This document shows, in pieces, positions 1 to 8,113 of a stretch of 64,000 bases of DNA. How positions within the stretch are numbered: the first letter of the stretch is position 1; every line of letters starts with the position of its first letter. The translations under genes were made by a program, and so were the position numbers. The notes below the pieces were generated by a model that worked only from the letters and a program-made list of their open reading frames with translations, made no database searches and was not told the DNA's origin. Source of the stretch: JBKEAR01 sp047972425 (lineage in GTDB: Bacteria > Pseudomonadota > Alphaproteobacteria > JBKEAR01); contig JBKEAR010000012.1 in the NCBI GenBank assembly GCA_047972425.1, forward strand, positions 1 through 64,000, in the 5' to 3' direction.

Positions 1-1139
1 CGAATAGCAAAACGTAAACCTTCATTCATCGCAATCGGTGCTATCAATGTTACATTAAAGTTAATGTTATCGCCTGGCATTACCATTTCTGTTCCTGCAG
101 GTAATTCTACCGAACCTGTTACGTCAGTCGTACGGAAGTAAAACTGCGGACGATAATTCGCAAAAAATGGCGTATGGCGTCCACCTTCTTCTTTCGTAAG
201 AATATAAGCCTCGGCTTCAAATTTTGTATGGGGTGTTATTGAACCCGGTTTCGCTAATACTTGCCCACGTTCTACTTCATCACGTTTTGTTCCACGAAGT
301 AAAATTCCAACATTATCACCGGCCTCACCTTGGTCAAGCAATTTACGGAACATTTCTACACCCGTACATGTGGTTTTTGCTGTTGCTCGTATTCCTACAA
401 TCGCAATCTCTTCTCCCACTTTTACAATACCTTGCTCAATACGGCCCGTTACAACTGTTCCACGACCCGAAATTGAGAATACATCTTCTATCGGCATCAA
501 AAACGGACGATCTTTGGGGCGCTCTGGCTCAGGAATATAAGCATCTACCGCATCCATAAGCTCTACTATACGATCTTCGCCAATTGCCGGATCACGACCT
601 TCTAATGCTGCAAGTGCCGAGCCTTTTACAAATGGGATATCATCTCCTGGGAATTCATAATCCGATAATAATTCACGAAGTTCCATTTCTACAAGTTCAA
701 GTAACTCTTCGTCTTCAACTTGGTCCACTTTGTTCATAAATACAACCATTGCCGGTACACCCACTTGGCGGGCTAATAAAATATGCTCACGGGTTTGGGG
801 CATAGCACCATCGGCTGACGATACCACTAAAATTGCACCATCCATTTGTGCCGCACCGGTAATCATGTTCTTTACATAGTCCGCGTGGCCAGGGCAATCT
901 ACGTGCGCATAGTGCCGCAATGGGGTTTCATATTCTACGTGCGCTGTCGAAATTGTAATACCGCGCTCGCGTTCTTCCGGCGCTTTATCAATATTTGCAA
1001 AATCTACTGCTGAACCACCATTCTTTTCTGCCATTACTTTCGTAATCGCTGCCGTTAAGGTGGTTTTTCCATGATCCACGTGACCAATTGTTCCGATGTT
1101 CACGTGGGGTTTATTACGTTCAAACTTTTCTTTAGCCAT
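1..1139 (-). CDS. tuf: Elongation factor Tu, C-terminus cut off by window edge
   Basis: Carries aminoacyl-tRNA to the ribosome as a GTP complex. The reading frame starts at an ATG whose complement is at 1137-1139 (MAKEKFERNKPHVNIGTIG) and stays open to the window edge. The GTPase motifs are plain: GHVDHGKT at residues 19-26, DCPGHADY near 80 and NKVD near 135. The frame ends in GLRFAI, so only about the last 13-15 residues of a usual 391-396 lie outside. tRNA-Tyr and tRNA-Gly lie directly upstream on the same strand, a common tRNA-tuf transcription unit. No other gene family fits. Confidence 0.98.
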   Translation of the reverse strand, partial: MAKEKFERNKPHVNIGTIGHVDHGKTTLTAAITKVMAEKNGGSAVDFANIDKAPEERERGITISTAHVEYETPLRHYAHVDCPGHADYVKNMITGAAQMDGAILVVSSADGAMPQTREHILLARQVGVPAMVVFMNKVDQVEDEELLELVEMELRELLSDYEFPGDDIPFVKGSALAALEGRDPAIGEDRIVELMDAVDAYIPEPERPKDRPFLMPIEDVFSISGRGTVVTGRIEQGIVKVGEEIAIVGIRATAKTTCTGVEMFRKLLDQGEAGDNVGILLRGTKRDEVERGQVLAKPGSITPHTKFEAEAYILTKEEGGRHTPFFANYRPQFYFRTTDVTGSVELPAGTEMVMPGDNINFNVTLIAPIAMNEGLRFAI

Positions 1140-1265
1140 AGTTTATCTCTTCTTCTACTATTATTATATATCTGTCTATGCATATATAATGCGATAACTG
1201 TCATAAAATCAAGGGATATTCATCTGAGACTAAAGAAAGTTTTTACCATTAAATTCTTGATTAAT

Positions 1266-1339
1266 TGGAGCGGGTGAAGGGAATCGAACCCTCGTCGTAA
1301 GCTTGGAAGGCTTCTGCTCTACCATTGAGCTACACCCGC
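1266..1339 (-). tRNA. tRNA-Gly (anticodon TCC)
   Basis: On the minus strand it folds as a 74-nt cloverleaf with the acceptor stem GCGGGTG/CACCCGC, a D-arm TAGCTCAATGGTAGAGCA, anticodon loop CTTCCAA, and T-arm GAGGGTTCGATTCCCTT. The discriminator base and encoded CCA end at 1266. It lies between tRNA-Tyr and tuf and is probably processed from the same transcript. Confidence 0.96.
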
Positions 1340-1389
1340 AAACAGCAAAAACATCCCTCATTCTCATCTAAATATCATCGATATTTAAA

Positions 1390-1475
1390 TGGTGGCGGGG
1401 GTAGGATTCGAACCTACGTAGCCCGAAGGCGGCGGATTTACAATCCGCTGCATTTGACCGCTCTGCCACCCCGCC
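1390..1475 (-). tRNA. tRNA-Tyr (anticodon GTA)
   Basis: An 86-nt class II tRNA with a long variable arm. The acceptor stem is GGCGGGG/CCCCGCC, the anticodon stem-loop GCGGATTGTAAATCCGC holds GTA, and the T-arm TAGGTTCGAATCCTA is followed by an encoded CCA. It is the first gene of the Tyr-Gly-tuf unit. Confidence 0.96.
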
Positions 1476-1635
1476 AAGGGTGCGACGTCGAGTAAGCCTC
1501 GATGTAATGGGGCGAATATGCAAAATTCCTTTGCCGTTGTCAATATAAAAAATACTATTTTTCTTTTTTTTGGGCGTAACCCATTGTATAAGCATGTAAG
1601 AATGAAAATAAAGATTAGATTCGAGTATAGATATT

Positions 1636-2547
1636 ATGGCAAAAAAAACGGCTTCTAAAAATCCTCATTTTGCAAAAAAAGAGCATAAACAACATGTTAC
1701 CCTACAAAAACAGCAAGAGAAAACAAGCGGGCGGCATCATCGCCGCAAGGCCGAGCCAACCCCGCCCAACCTAACCTTACACCCTTATTTGCAAGAATTA
1801 AAAAATAATAAAAAGCTCGATATGCTTTACGGCCTACATGCTGTGGAGGCCGCCCTTAAAAACCCCGCACGGGAAATAGAAGCCATTATCATTAACCCCA
1901 ATGCCCAAGGCAAGGTTAAAGAACTCTACGAGAAACTTGCCCAAAACACACCCCATGATTTCGATTTGATTGAAATGGAGCGCCCCTATTTTGATTTATT
2001 AGCGGGGGGCGATGCCGTGCATCAATCTATTATAATGTTTAGCCAACCCCTACCCATTTGGGAAGTTGAAGATTTATACGAAAAACCCCATGCCATGGTG
2101 ATGATGCTTGACCAACCCAGCGACCCTCGCAATATTGGTGCTATTTTGCGTAGCTGTGCCGCCTTTGGTGCCGATGCCCTTATTGTCACCGATAAAAATA
2201 CCCCAGAATCGACCCCGCTTATGGCCAAAGCCGCGGTAGGTGCCATGGAATATATACCCATTATTCGGGTGACTAACCTTAAAAATGCGGTTGACAAGCT
2301 TAAAGATAACGGTTTTTGGTTCATTGGTCTTGATGGCCATACCGAAACCGCCATTGATGATATTGAGCCAGCCGAAAAATCGGTTATTATCATGGGTTCC
2401 GAGGGCGATGGCCTGCGCCGCCTCACCAAAGAATCTTGCGACTTTTTAGTAAAAATTCCCATGGAAAAACAAATGGAAAGCCTTAATATGTCGGTGGCGG
2501 CCTCCATTGCCCTTTATGAATTACGAAAAAAAATACAAAAGCCATAA
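1636..2547 (+). CDS. rlmB: 23S rRNA (guanosine-2'-O)-methyltransferase, RlmB-like (SpoU/TrmH family)
   Basis: A SAM-dependent methyltransferase expected to 2'-O-methylate G2251 in the peptidyl-transferase region of 23S rRNA. The three SPOUT motifs are present: DPRNIGAILR at 163-172 with the catalytic Arg, IIMGSEGDGLRR at 251-262, and ESLNMSVAAS at 281-290. They form the knotted SAM site. Residues about 63-145 match the RNA-binding substrate domain. The first 60 residues are a Lys/His-rich basic extension seen in many alphaproteobacterial members. It stands alone between divergent tRNA-Tyr and tRNA-Thr. The family is certain; the exact target base is inferred. Confidence 0.9.
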   Translation: MAKKTASKNPHFAKKEHKQHVTLQKQQEKTSGRHHRRKAEPTPPNLTLHPYLQELKNNKKLDMLYGLHAVEAALKNPAREIEAIIINPNAQGKVKELYEKLAQNTPHDFDLIEMERPYFDLLAGGDAVHQSIIMFSQPLPIWEVEDLYEKPHAMVMMLDQPSDPRNIGAILRSCAAFGADALIVTDKNTPESTPLMAKAAVGAMEYIPIIRVTNLKNAVDKLKDNGFWFIGLDGHTETAIDDIEPAEKSVIIMGSEGDGLRRLTKESCDFLVKIPMEKQMESLNMSVAASIALYELRKKIQKP

Positions 2548-2603
2548 AAAAATTATTGACCTTTATTTAAATTTCAGATAAAAACGCTTTCATCTTAACC
2601 AAT

Positions 2604-2679
2604 GCCGGTTTAGCTCAGTTGGTAGAGCAACTGATTTGTAATCAGTGGGTCGGGAGTTCAAGTCTCTCAACCGGCACCA
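2604..2679 (+). tRNA. tRNA-Thr (anticodon TGT)
   Basis: A 76-nt cloverleaf: acceptor GCCGGTT/AACCGGC, D-arm TAGCTCAGTTGGTAGAGCA, anticodon stem-loop CTGATTTGTAATCAG with TGT, T-arm GGGAGTTCAAGTCTCTC, and encoded ACCA ending at 2679. It follows rlmB by 56 bp. In many bacteria tRNA-Thr belongs to the tRNA-tuf unit; here it lies on the opposite strand. Confidence 0.96.
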
Positions 2680-2715
2680 TTATTAAATAACCCGCTTTAA
2701 TATGCGTGGGGCTTT

Positions 2716-2923
2716 GCTCGTCATGCTGAAAGCATGCCTACTATAAGTTAGTTTGTCTCTGACAAGATACCCCAAAACACTACGTGTTTACCTAAAGGAA
2801 AAACCCATTGGTTTTCCTAAGCTAATCATTAATATTTTTCTTAATAGCTACGAATAATAAAAGTTTTTGAATCCAATCTTTTTACAAAAAGATTGGTCTT
2901 GCGAAGCTTTTTTATAAAAAAGC
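2716..2923. repeat. Cluster of short palindromes in the gap between tRNA-Thr and the AEC gene
   Basis: The 335-bp gap 2680-3014 holds no gene. It contains a series of perfect short palindromes: CATGCT-GAA-AGCATG (2722-2736), TTGTC-TCT-GACAA (2753-2765) and AAACAC-TAC-GTGTTT (2775-2789). Next is the GGAAAACC-type element at 2797-2817, in inverse orientation to its copies at 49261 and 49342. Two long-armed ones follow, with 11-bp arms and a 2-nt loop at 2873-2896 and an 18-bp perfect palindrome at 2906-2923. The first shares 21 identical bases with the repeats after xth (2719-2739 against 22148-22168). Confidence 0.75.
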
Positions 2924-3014
2924 ATATTGACCCTAAAACTCAAGCAGGCACATCTAAATATTATCCTTGCGAAAAGCAATTTTCGGTTTAAGATATTATT
3001 TTTAAAGAGAAGGC

Positions 3015-3974
3015 TTGCCGATGTTCATTCAAGTGTTATCCACCATATTCCCTGTTTTTGCCCTTGTTCTCATTGGTTGGATATTGGGCAGGCGCAATTG
3101 GATATCCGATATCGGGCTTATCGACATCAATAAAATCGTCTTTTATATTGCGATACCCAGCATGTTATTTCGCTCAGTCGTGATGAGCGAGGGGGTCAAT
3201 TTTAATGTATCGGGTTTATTTTTAACTTACTATGTGGCTGTGCTTATTCTTTACGGCCTTACCTTTTTATTAGGGCGGCATTTCTTTAAATTGAGCATTT
3301 CCGAGGCCGCTGTTATGGCCATGGCGGCAACTTTTTCGAATAATCTGATGGTCGCTTTTCCGGTTTTACAATTTGCATGGGGGGAAGAGGCTACCGTTCG
3401 GCTTTTTACCTTATTAACAATACATGCCACAATTTTATGGGGGATTACCCTTATACTTATAGAGGTCGGTAATGCCCAAGATAGCCCGGCCAATATCACC
3501 AAAAGCATGATGACCATTTTAAAAAATTTGGCAAAAAACCCCATTTTAATCGCCTTAACCATTGGCGGTATTTGGCGCTTAATGGGCTTAAGTTTACCTT
3601 TGGCTTTAGATAATTTATTTAGTTTTACGGGGCGTATGGCTGCACCATTAACATTATTTGCCCTTGGGGTGAGTATTAGCAAATTTTCGGTTGATGAAAA
3701 TAAAGTTGAGCCCATTATCATTGTGATTATCAAATGTTTTATTTTCCCGATATTCGTTTATATTTTGGGGCGTTTTGTGTTTAAGCTCGATGTTATGGGC
3801 ATACATGTTACCACCATTATGGCGGCGGCTTCGGTGGGGGCAAACCCATATATTTTGGCACAAACCTATAATATTTATAAAAAACGTGTGGCCACAAGTT
3901 TCTTGATTTCGGGCTGTGTTGTGGTATTTACTTATATATTGCTACTTTATACATTCTTTAAGGGGATATTATAA
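3015..3974 (+). CDS. AEC (auxin efflux carrier) family transporter
   Basis: A 319-residue polytopic inner-membrane protein with the organisation of the AEC/BART permeases: N-terminal hydrophobic segments from residue 5, a long central helix-rich part, and a conserved C-terminal half containing FTGRMAAPLTLFALGVSIS and a final hydrophobic helix. Relatives export or import malate, malonate and other organic acids; the substrate here cannot be read from sequence. Its stop codon overlaps the aroE start by one base (TAATG), so it is likely translationally coupled to the shikimate enzyme, an unusual pairing. The chosen ATG follows AGAGAAGG. Confidence 0.85.
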   Translation: MPMFIQVLSTIFPVFALVLIGWILGRRNWISDIGLIDINKIVFYIAIPSMLFRSVVMSEGVNFNVSGLFLTYYVAVLILYGLTFLLGRHFFKLSISEAAVMAMAATFSNNLMVAFPVLQFAWGEEATVRLFTLLTIHATILWGITLILIEVGNAQDSPANITKSMMTILKNLAKNPILIALTIGGIWRLMGLSLPLALDNLFSFTGRMAAPLTLFALGVSISKFSVDENKVEPIIIVIIKCFIFPIFVYILGRFVFKLDVMGIHVTTIMAAASVGANPYILAQTYNIYKKRVATSFLISGCVVVFTYILLLYTFFKGIL

Positions 3975-4792
3975 TGAACCAAGCTGCAGTTATCGGATGG
4001 CCACTCCATCACTCGCTTTCGCCAACAATTCATAATTATTGGCTTAGTAAATATCATATTCACGGCTCTTACGATAAATTGGCTATAGAACCCGCAGATT
4101 TAGAGAGTTTTTTAAAATATAAAGCCCCACAAATGGCTGGGTTTAACATTACAATCCCTTATAAAATTGATGTTTATAATTATATTTTAGAAACTTTTGG
4201 CATTGAACATCTTACCCCATTAGCCCAACAGATTGGTGCGGTAAATATGGTTGCGGTAAGGGGCGGCAAGCTTTACGGCGATAATACCGATGCCATTGGT
4301 TTTTGGGCAAATATTGAAGATAAAGTAGCCGATAAATCTTATGCCTTAATCATTGGTGCCGGCGGTGCCAGCCGCGCGATTATTGTTGCCTTAAAAATGG
4401 CGGGCTTTAGCAAAATTACCATTGTTAATCGCACCATAGAGCGTGCCGAGCATTTGGCGCAAGAATTTAATTGTAAAGCTGCCCCATTTAACGATACCCC
4501 CAATTTAATGGCTAAGGCGAGTTTAGTTGTCAATTGTACCTCTTTAGGTATGGAAGGCCAACCGCCGTTAAACTTTGATTTAAGCTTATTAAACCCTAAG
4601 GCATTAGTTACCGATATTGTGTATAATCCGCTACATACCGAGCTTTTAATCCAAGCCAAAGCCCAAGGTAACCCCACCCAAACAGGCATAGGCATGTTGT
4701 TACAACAAGCAAGGCCAAGTTTTGCCGCATGGTATAAAAAAATGCCCGAAATTGATGATGAGCTGACCCAAATTATTTTAGGGAAAATGTAA
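3974..4792 (+). CDS. aroE: Shikimate dehydrogenase (NADP+)
   Basis: Reduces 3-dehydroshikimate to shikimate, the fourth step of aromatic amino acid synthesis. Visible features are the shikimate-binding GWPLHHSLSP at 8-17, GFNITIPYK with the catalytic Lys64, DNTDAIGF at 103-110 with the catalytic-pair Asp, the Rossmann loop GAGGASR at 128-134, and NRT at 152-154 for the NADP phosphate. The length of 272 is normal. It overlaps the AEC gene by 1 bp and is separated from coaE by 1 bp. aroE-coaE adjacency is conserved around alphaproteobacterial origins. Confidence 0.95.
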   Translation: MNQAAVIGWPLHHSLSPTIHNYWLSKYHIHGSYDKLAIEPADLESFLKYKAPQMAGFNITIPYKIDVYNYILETFGIEHLTPLAQQIGAVNMVAVRGGKLYGDNTDAIGFWANIEDKVADKSYALIIGAGGASRAIIVALKMAGFSKITIVNRTIERAEHLAQEFNCKAAPFNDTPNLMAKASLVVNCTSLGMEGQPPLNFDLSLLNPKALVTDIVYNPLHTELLIQAKAQGNPTQTGIGMLLQQARPSFAAWYKKMPEIDDELTQIILGKM

Positions 4793-4793
4793 T

Positions 4794-5384
4794 ATGTTCA
4801 TCTTAGGGCTATCGGGCGGTATGGGCATGGGTAAATCGGCAACAACCGATTATTTACGCTCGCTCTATATCCCTGTGCATGATAGCGATGCAGCGGTGCA
4901 TCGGCTGATGCAAAAAGGCGAGCCTGTTTATAATAAGCTCAAATCCATTATCCCCAAGGCTGCATTGGGCGATAATATCGACCGCAAAGTCCTTTCGGCA
5001 CGTATTAAAGAAGATCCGCATTTTCTTAAAACTTTAGAGGCTATCATTCACCCCGAAGTTCGTAAAGATCGCACACGTTTTATCCATCACCAAGCCCTTA
5101 AAGGACAAAAGCTTGTAGTGGCTGATGTGCCCTTGCTATTTGAAACAGGGCTTTATAAAGAATGTAATGCCAATGCCATTGTGGACTGCCCCCGTTGGCT
5201 ACAAGAACAACGCATATTAAAACGGGGTATAAGTGTAGAGAAAATGCGTGTATTGCTCAATAATCAATGGAGCAATGAGCAACGCAAACTCTATGCAGAT
5301 TATATTATTAACACCGGCCTTTCTTTTGCCCATTCCCGCCGGCAAATCCGTGCTATGCTCCGTGATATACAACCGAAGATATAA
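4794..5384 (+). CDS. coaE: Dephospho-CoA kinase
   Basis: Phosphorylates the 3'-OH of dephospho-CoA in the last step of coenzyme A synthesis. The P-loop GGMGMGKS lies at 8-15 (GGIGSGKS in most homologues), followed by HDSDAAVH near 29-36 and the substrate-site motif DVPLLFETG at 111-119. At 196 residues it is a full single-domain enzyme. It begins 1 bp after the aroE stop, so the two are certainly cotranscribed. The alphaproteobacterial partner dnaQ does not follow; it lies some 46 kb away in this window. Confidence 0.94.
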   Translation: MFILGLSGGMGMGKSATTDYLRSLYIPVHDSDAAVHRLMQKGEPVYNKLKSIIPKAALGDNIDRKVLSARIKEDPHFLKTLEAIIHPEVRKDRTRFIHHQALKGQKLVVADVPLLFETGLYKECNANAIVDCPRWLQEQRILKRGISVEKMRVLLNNQWSNEQRKLYADYIINTGLSFAHSRRQIRAMLRDIQPKI

Positions 5385-5393
5385 GAGAAGAAA

Positions 5394-6029
5394 ATGAGCA
5401 TTATTTTACGCCATGAGCAACCCCAAGATTATCGCTATGTGGAAGAGATGACCAAACGCGCTTTTTGGAATTTGTATGTTCCGGGTTGTAATGAACATTA
5501 TCTCACCCATATCATTCGCCAACATAAAGACTATGAGAAGGATTTATCTTTTGTGGCAGTTAAAGATGATAAAATTGTTGGCCATATTATGTATACACAA
5601 AGCATGATTACAGGCAATAACGGCATTCATCATAAAATTGCAACATTTGGCCCTATTTGTGTGGAACCTGCCTATCAAAAGCAAGGGATTGGGCATCAAT
5701 TAATTACCCACACCATTCAACTTGCCAAAGAGAAACAATATTCCGCTATCGCTATTTTTGGCTTCCCGAATGTATATACCAGATACGGCTTTAAAAATGG
5801 CAAACATTTTGGCGTTCATGCGGGCGATGATCATTATCCGGCAGGGTTACTTATATTGCCCCTTAGTGATAATAAAGAGCAAGATATAAGTGGGCAAGTC
5901 CATATGAGCGAGGTTTTTCTTATCGACCCCAAAGAGGTTGAAGCCTTTGATAAAGATTTTTTTCAGCTCCCTAAAAAAGAAGAATATTGGCATGAGGATT
6001 TTTACATTATGGCCAATGCCAGCTTATAA
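5394..6029 (+). CDS. GNAT family N-acetyltransferase
   Basis: A 211-residue member of the YhbS-like branch of the GCN5 acetyltransferases. Strand beta-4 and the pyrophosphate loop read GPICVEPAYQKQGIG (86-100), and YTRYGF at 128-133 is the C-terminal motif typical of this branch. The substrate cannot be predicted. It starts 9 bp after coaE behind AAGAGAAGAAA and is probably the last gene of the AEC-aroE-coaE unit, as a 545-bp AT-rich gap follows. Confidence 0.88.
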   Translation: MSIILRHEQPQDYRYVEEMTKRAFWNLYVPGCNEHYLTHIIRQHKDYEKDLSFVAVKDDKIVGHIMYTQSMITGNNGIHHKIATFGPICVEPAYQKQGIGHQLITHTIQLAKEKQYSAIAIFGFPNVYTRYGFKNGKHFGVHAGDDHYPAGLLILPLSDNKEQDISGQVHMSEVFLIDPKEVEAFDKDFFQLPKKEEYWHEDFYIMANASL

Positions 6030-6574
6030 TTTAGTGATTATCTTCCCTCGTGACCGATTTTGCACCAAACAGCCATGTTATGCAAACTCGATTGGCAAGA
6101 CCTTATTTACACAAATGATATGGCATACATTCCGATGTAGAAAAAAATGGTCAAAAGTTAATAACCGCACTACAAACATTAATACAAATATAATATAGTA
6201 ACTTTGCTTAAAAAATAATCGGTATAATTTCTATAAAAAGGCACTTTAATATACCCCCTTTTATAATTAAATTTTTACAATAACATTTGTATATTTGCAT
6301 TTATTTAAATAAAAATTATTTATTATTTGTATTTGCTCATAATTATTTTTTAATATTTTATTTATCTATCTTAAATTTTATATATAAAAAAATTATCTTT
6401 GAAAAACCATAATAAATAAACATTTATACTATTGTAATTAAATATTTTTTTTAGATTGTTTTTTAAAAAAATTGAAATAAACATTGACTAAGCCAATATC
6501 CCCCGATAGTTTTATACAGTTTTAGTGAAAACTAAACAACAATCTAACATGCAAGTATATTAAGGGAGATTTAT
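6030..6574. other. AT-rich intergenic region without a gene
   Basis: I see no convincing coding frame, RNA gene or strong terminator here. Composition becomes extremely A+T-rich from about 6200 to 6480. The 3' end carries the tctC leader: a TTGACT hexamer near 6485 and an imperfect inverted repeat, GTTTTAGTGAAAACTAAAC, around 6521-6539. This may be a promoter and operator, but the -10 box is not well placed. An AAGGGAG ribosome site precedes the tctC ATG. Confidence 0.4.
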
Positions 6575-7519
6575 ATGCTTAAAACACTTAAAAAAATTGC
6601 ACTTATTGCAATGGTTTTACCAACTATTGCCTTTGCAAAAGACTATCCAAGCAAAATGGTTGATTTTGTTGTACCATCTAAAGCCGGCGGTTCTACCGAT
6701 ACAACTGCCCGTCTTTTTGCCGAGATTGCAAAAAACCATACAGATGGTTTAAAAACTCAAATCGTTAACAAACCCGGTGCTGGCGGATTAAGCGGTTTTG
6801 AATATATTGCCCGCTCTAAAGCCGATGGCTATACAGTTGGTCTTGTATTCACCCCACAGCTTGTAACACATATTGTTGACGGCAAAGCCAAATATACGCT
6901 CGATGATTTTGCTATTTTAGGCAATGCGGCTGATGATCCGGGTATTGTTGTTGTGAGTGCAGAAAGCCCCATTCAAACATTAGATGAACTTATTGCAGCA
7001 TCGAAAGAAAAAAAATTGGTAGCATCGGTTAACGGTATTGGTTCCGATGACTTTTTAGCTGCTAAATCTTTTGAACGCCAAGTTGGTACCGAGTTTAACC
7101 TTGTGCCCACAAAAGGTTCTACCGAGCAAAAAACAGCCATTTTAGGTAACCATGTGGATGTTGCCTTTATGAATCTTTCGCAAATGCTTTCGCAACATCA
7201 ATCGGGCCAAGCGCGTATTTTAGCAATTTTAACAAAAAAACGCTCTGACCATGCTAAAGATATCCCAACAGCTGAAGAGCAAGGGCTTAATCTTTATATG
7301 GCTGCAACCCGCGGATTTGTTGTCCGCAGCGATACACCCGATGAAGTAAAACAAACTTTAGAAAAATTGGTTGCCGATGTTTTGGCTGACCCTGAGTTTG
7401 TTGAAAAAGCCACACAAAGCTATATTTTCTTATCGCCCATGAGCGGTGCAGACTATCGTAGCTATCTTGAAGAGCTTAAAGGTGAAGTTGAAGCCGTTTA
7501 CGAAAAGAACCCTTGGTAA
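6575..7519 (+). CDS. tctC: Tripartite tricarboxylate transporter substrate-binding protein (TctC/BugT family)
   Basis: A periplasmic receptor that captures a carboxylate and delivers it to TctA/TctB. The first 21 residues, ending in TIAFA, are a clear signal peptide. The mature start DYPSKMVDFVVPSKAGGSTD is the hallmark of the Bug/TctC family, whose VPxxAGGxxD loop binds the ligand carboxylate through main-chain contacts and water. The length of 314 is standard. It is first in an operon with tctB and tctA and is separated from them by a 15-bp perfect inverted repeat. The ligand is unknown; citrate, other di/tricarboxylates and amino-acid derivatives are known for relatives. Confidence 0.93.
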   Translation: MLKTLKKIALIAMVLPTIAFAKDYPSKMVDFVVPSKAGGSTDTTARLFAEIAKNHTDGLKTQIVNKPGAGGLSGFEYIARSKADGYTVGLVFTPQLVTHIVDGKAKYTLDDFAILGNAADDPGIVVVSAESPIQTLDELIAASKEKKLVASVNGIGSDDFLAAKSFERQVGTEFNLVPTKGSTEQKTAILGNHVDVAFMNLSQMLSQHQSGQARILAILTKKRSDHAKDIPTAEEQGLNLYMAATRGFVVRSDTPDEVKQTLEKLVADVLADPEFVEKATQSYIFLSPMSGADYRSYLEELKGEVEAVYEKNPW

Positions 7520-7547
7520 ACTATCAAGCTAATTGCAGGTGAGTTTG

Positions 7548-7593
7548 TTAAAAGCTTATACTGAATAAAAATAATAAAAGTATAAGCTTTTAA
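7548..7593 (+). promoter_or_regulatory. Intercistronic hairpin between tctC and tctB
   Basis: Positions 7548-7562 and 7579-7593 are perfectly complementary over 15 bp around a 16-nt A-rich loop. Only TAA and then CC follow the 3' arm, so it is not a classical U-tract terminator. It is better read as an mRNA-stabilising or processing hairpin that keeps receptor mRNA in excess over the permease mRNA. Similar hairpins are common after binding-protein genes in ABC and tripartite transporter operons. Confidence 0.7.
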
Positions 7594-7627
7594 CCTACTT
7601 TTGCTGCCTTTATTCAAAGAGGCAAAA

Positions 7628-8098
7628 ATGAATAAAACAGTCTTAAATTTCGTCTATGTCATATTGTTTATGGCATTGGGTATTTTTTTATATTACACAA
7701 CGCAGCTCGGTTATTTGGTTGATGGTCGGCCGCTCTTTCCGGCAGAAACTCAAGATAAAACAGCCGTTTATGTGCGGTTTTTAGCGGTTTCGCTTATGGT
7801 ATGTACGGCCGTATTAGCCATTCGTACAATAAGGTTGCGTGATAATAGCCATTTTACATTCATCCAAAATCCTAAAAAATTCTTTACCCTTGTTGCGATA
7901 TTAATTGTTTATGCCATTGCCCTTAATTATTTGGGCTTTTTTGCTGCAACAATTTTTTATCTGCCAATAACAATGTATTTAATGGGATATCGCAATTATA
8001 AAATCATCATTTTAAGCTCCATATTTTTATTGGCGCTTGTTTATGTGGTTTTTGTTCAATTTTTCTCGGTGCCGTTGCCCGAGGGAATTTTAATGTAA
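7628..8098 (+). CDS. tctB: Tripartite tricarboxylate transporter small permease TctB
   Basis: The small membrane subunit of about 156 residues. The hydrophobic segments are near 4-22, 48-65, 82-100 and 105-150. I chose the ATG at 7628 because AGAGG lies 5 bp upstream. A longer frame opens at 7601 but has no ribosome site and starts inside the leader after the hairpin. Its stop is 15 bp before tctA. TctB sequences diverge quickly; identification rests on size, topology and position between tctC and tctA. Confidence 0.88.
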   Translation: MNKTVLNFVYVILFMALGIFLYYTTQLGYLVDGRPLFPAETQDKTAVYVRFLAVSLMVCTAVLAIRTIRLRDNSHFTFIQNPKKFFTLVAILIVYAIALNYLGFFAATIFYLPITMYLMGYRNYKIIILSSIFLLALVYVVFVQFFSVPLPEGILM

Positions 8099-8113
8099 AG
8101 GAGCGATATCATC

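Noticed and set aside
224..559. Open frame of 111 codons on the plus strand
   Set aside because: It is antisense to tuf, whose protein sequence is strongly conserved over the same bases.
1368..1595. Open frame of 75 codons on the minus strand
   Set aside because: It runs through the tRNA-Tyr gene and has no ribosome site; the RNA gene explains the region.
2022..2507. 161-codon minus-strand frame inside rlmB
   Set aside because: Antisense shadow of the rlmB SPOUT domain; the translation has no recognisable features.
5938..6198. Open frame of 86 codons after the GNAT gene
   Set aside because: Starts inside the acetyltransferase gene in another frame and has no ribosome site or recognisable sequence.
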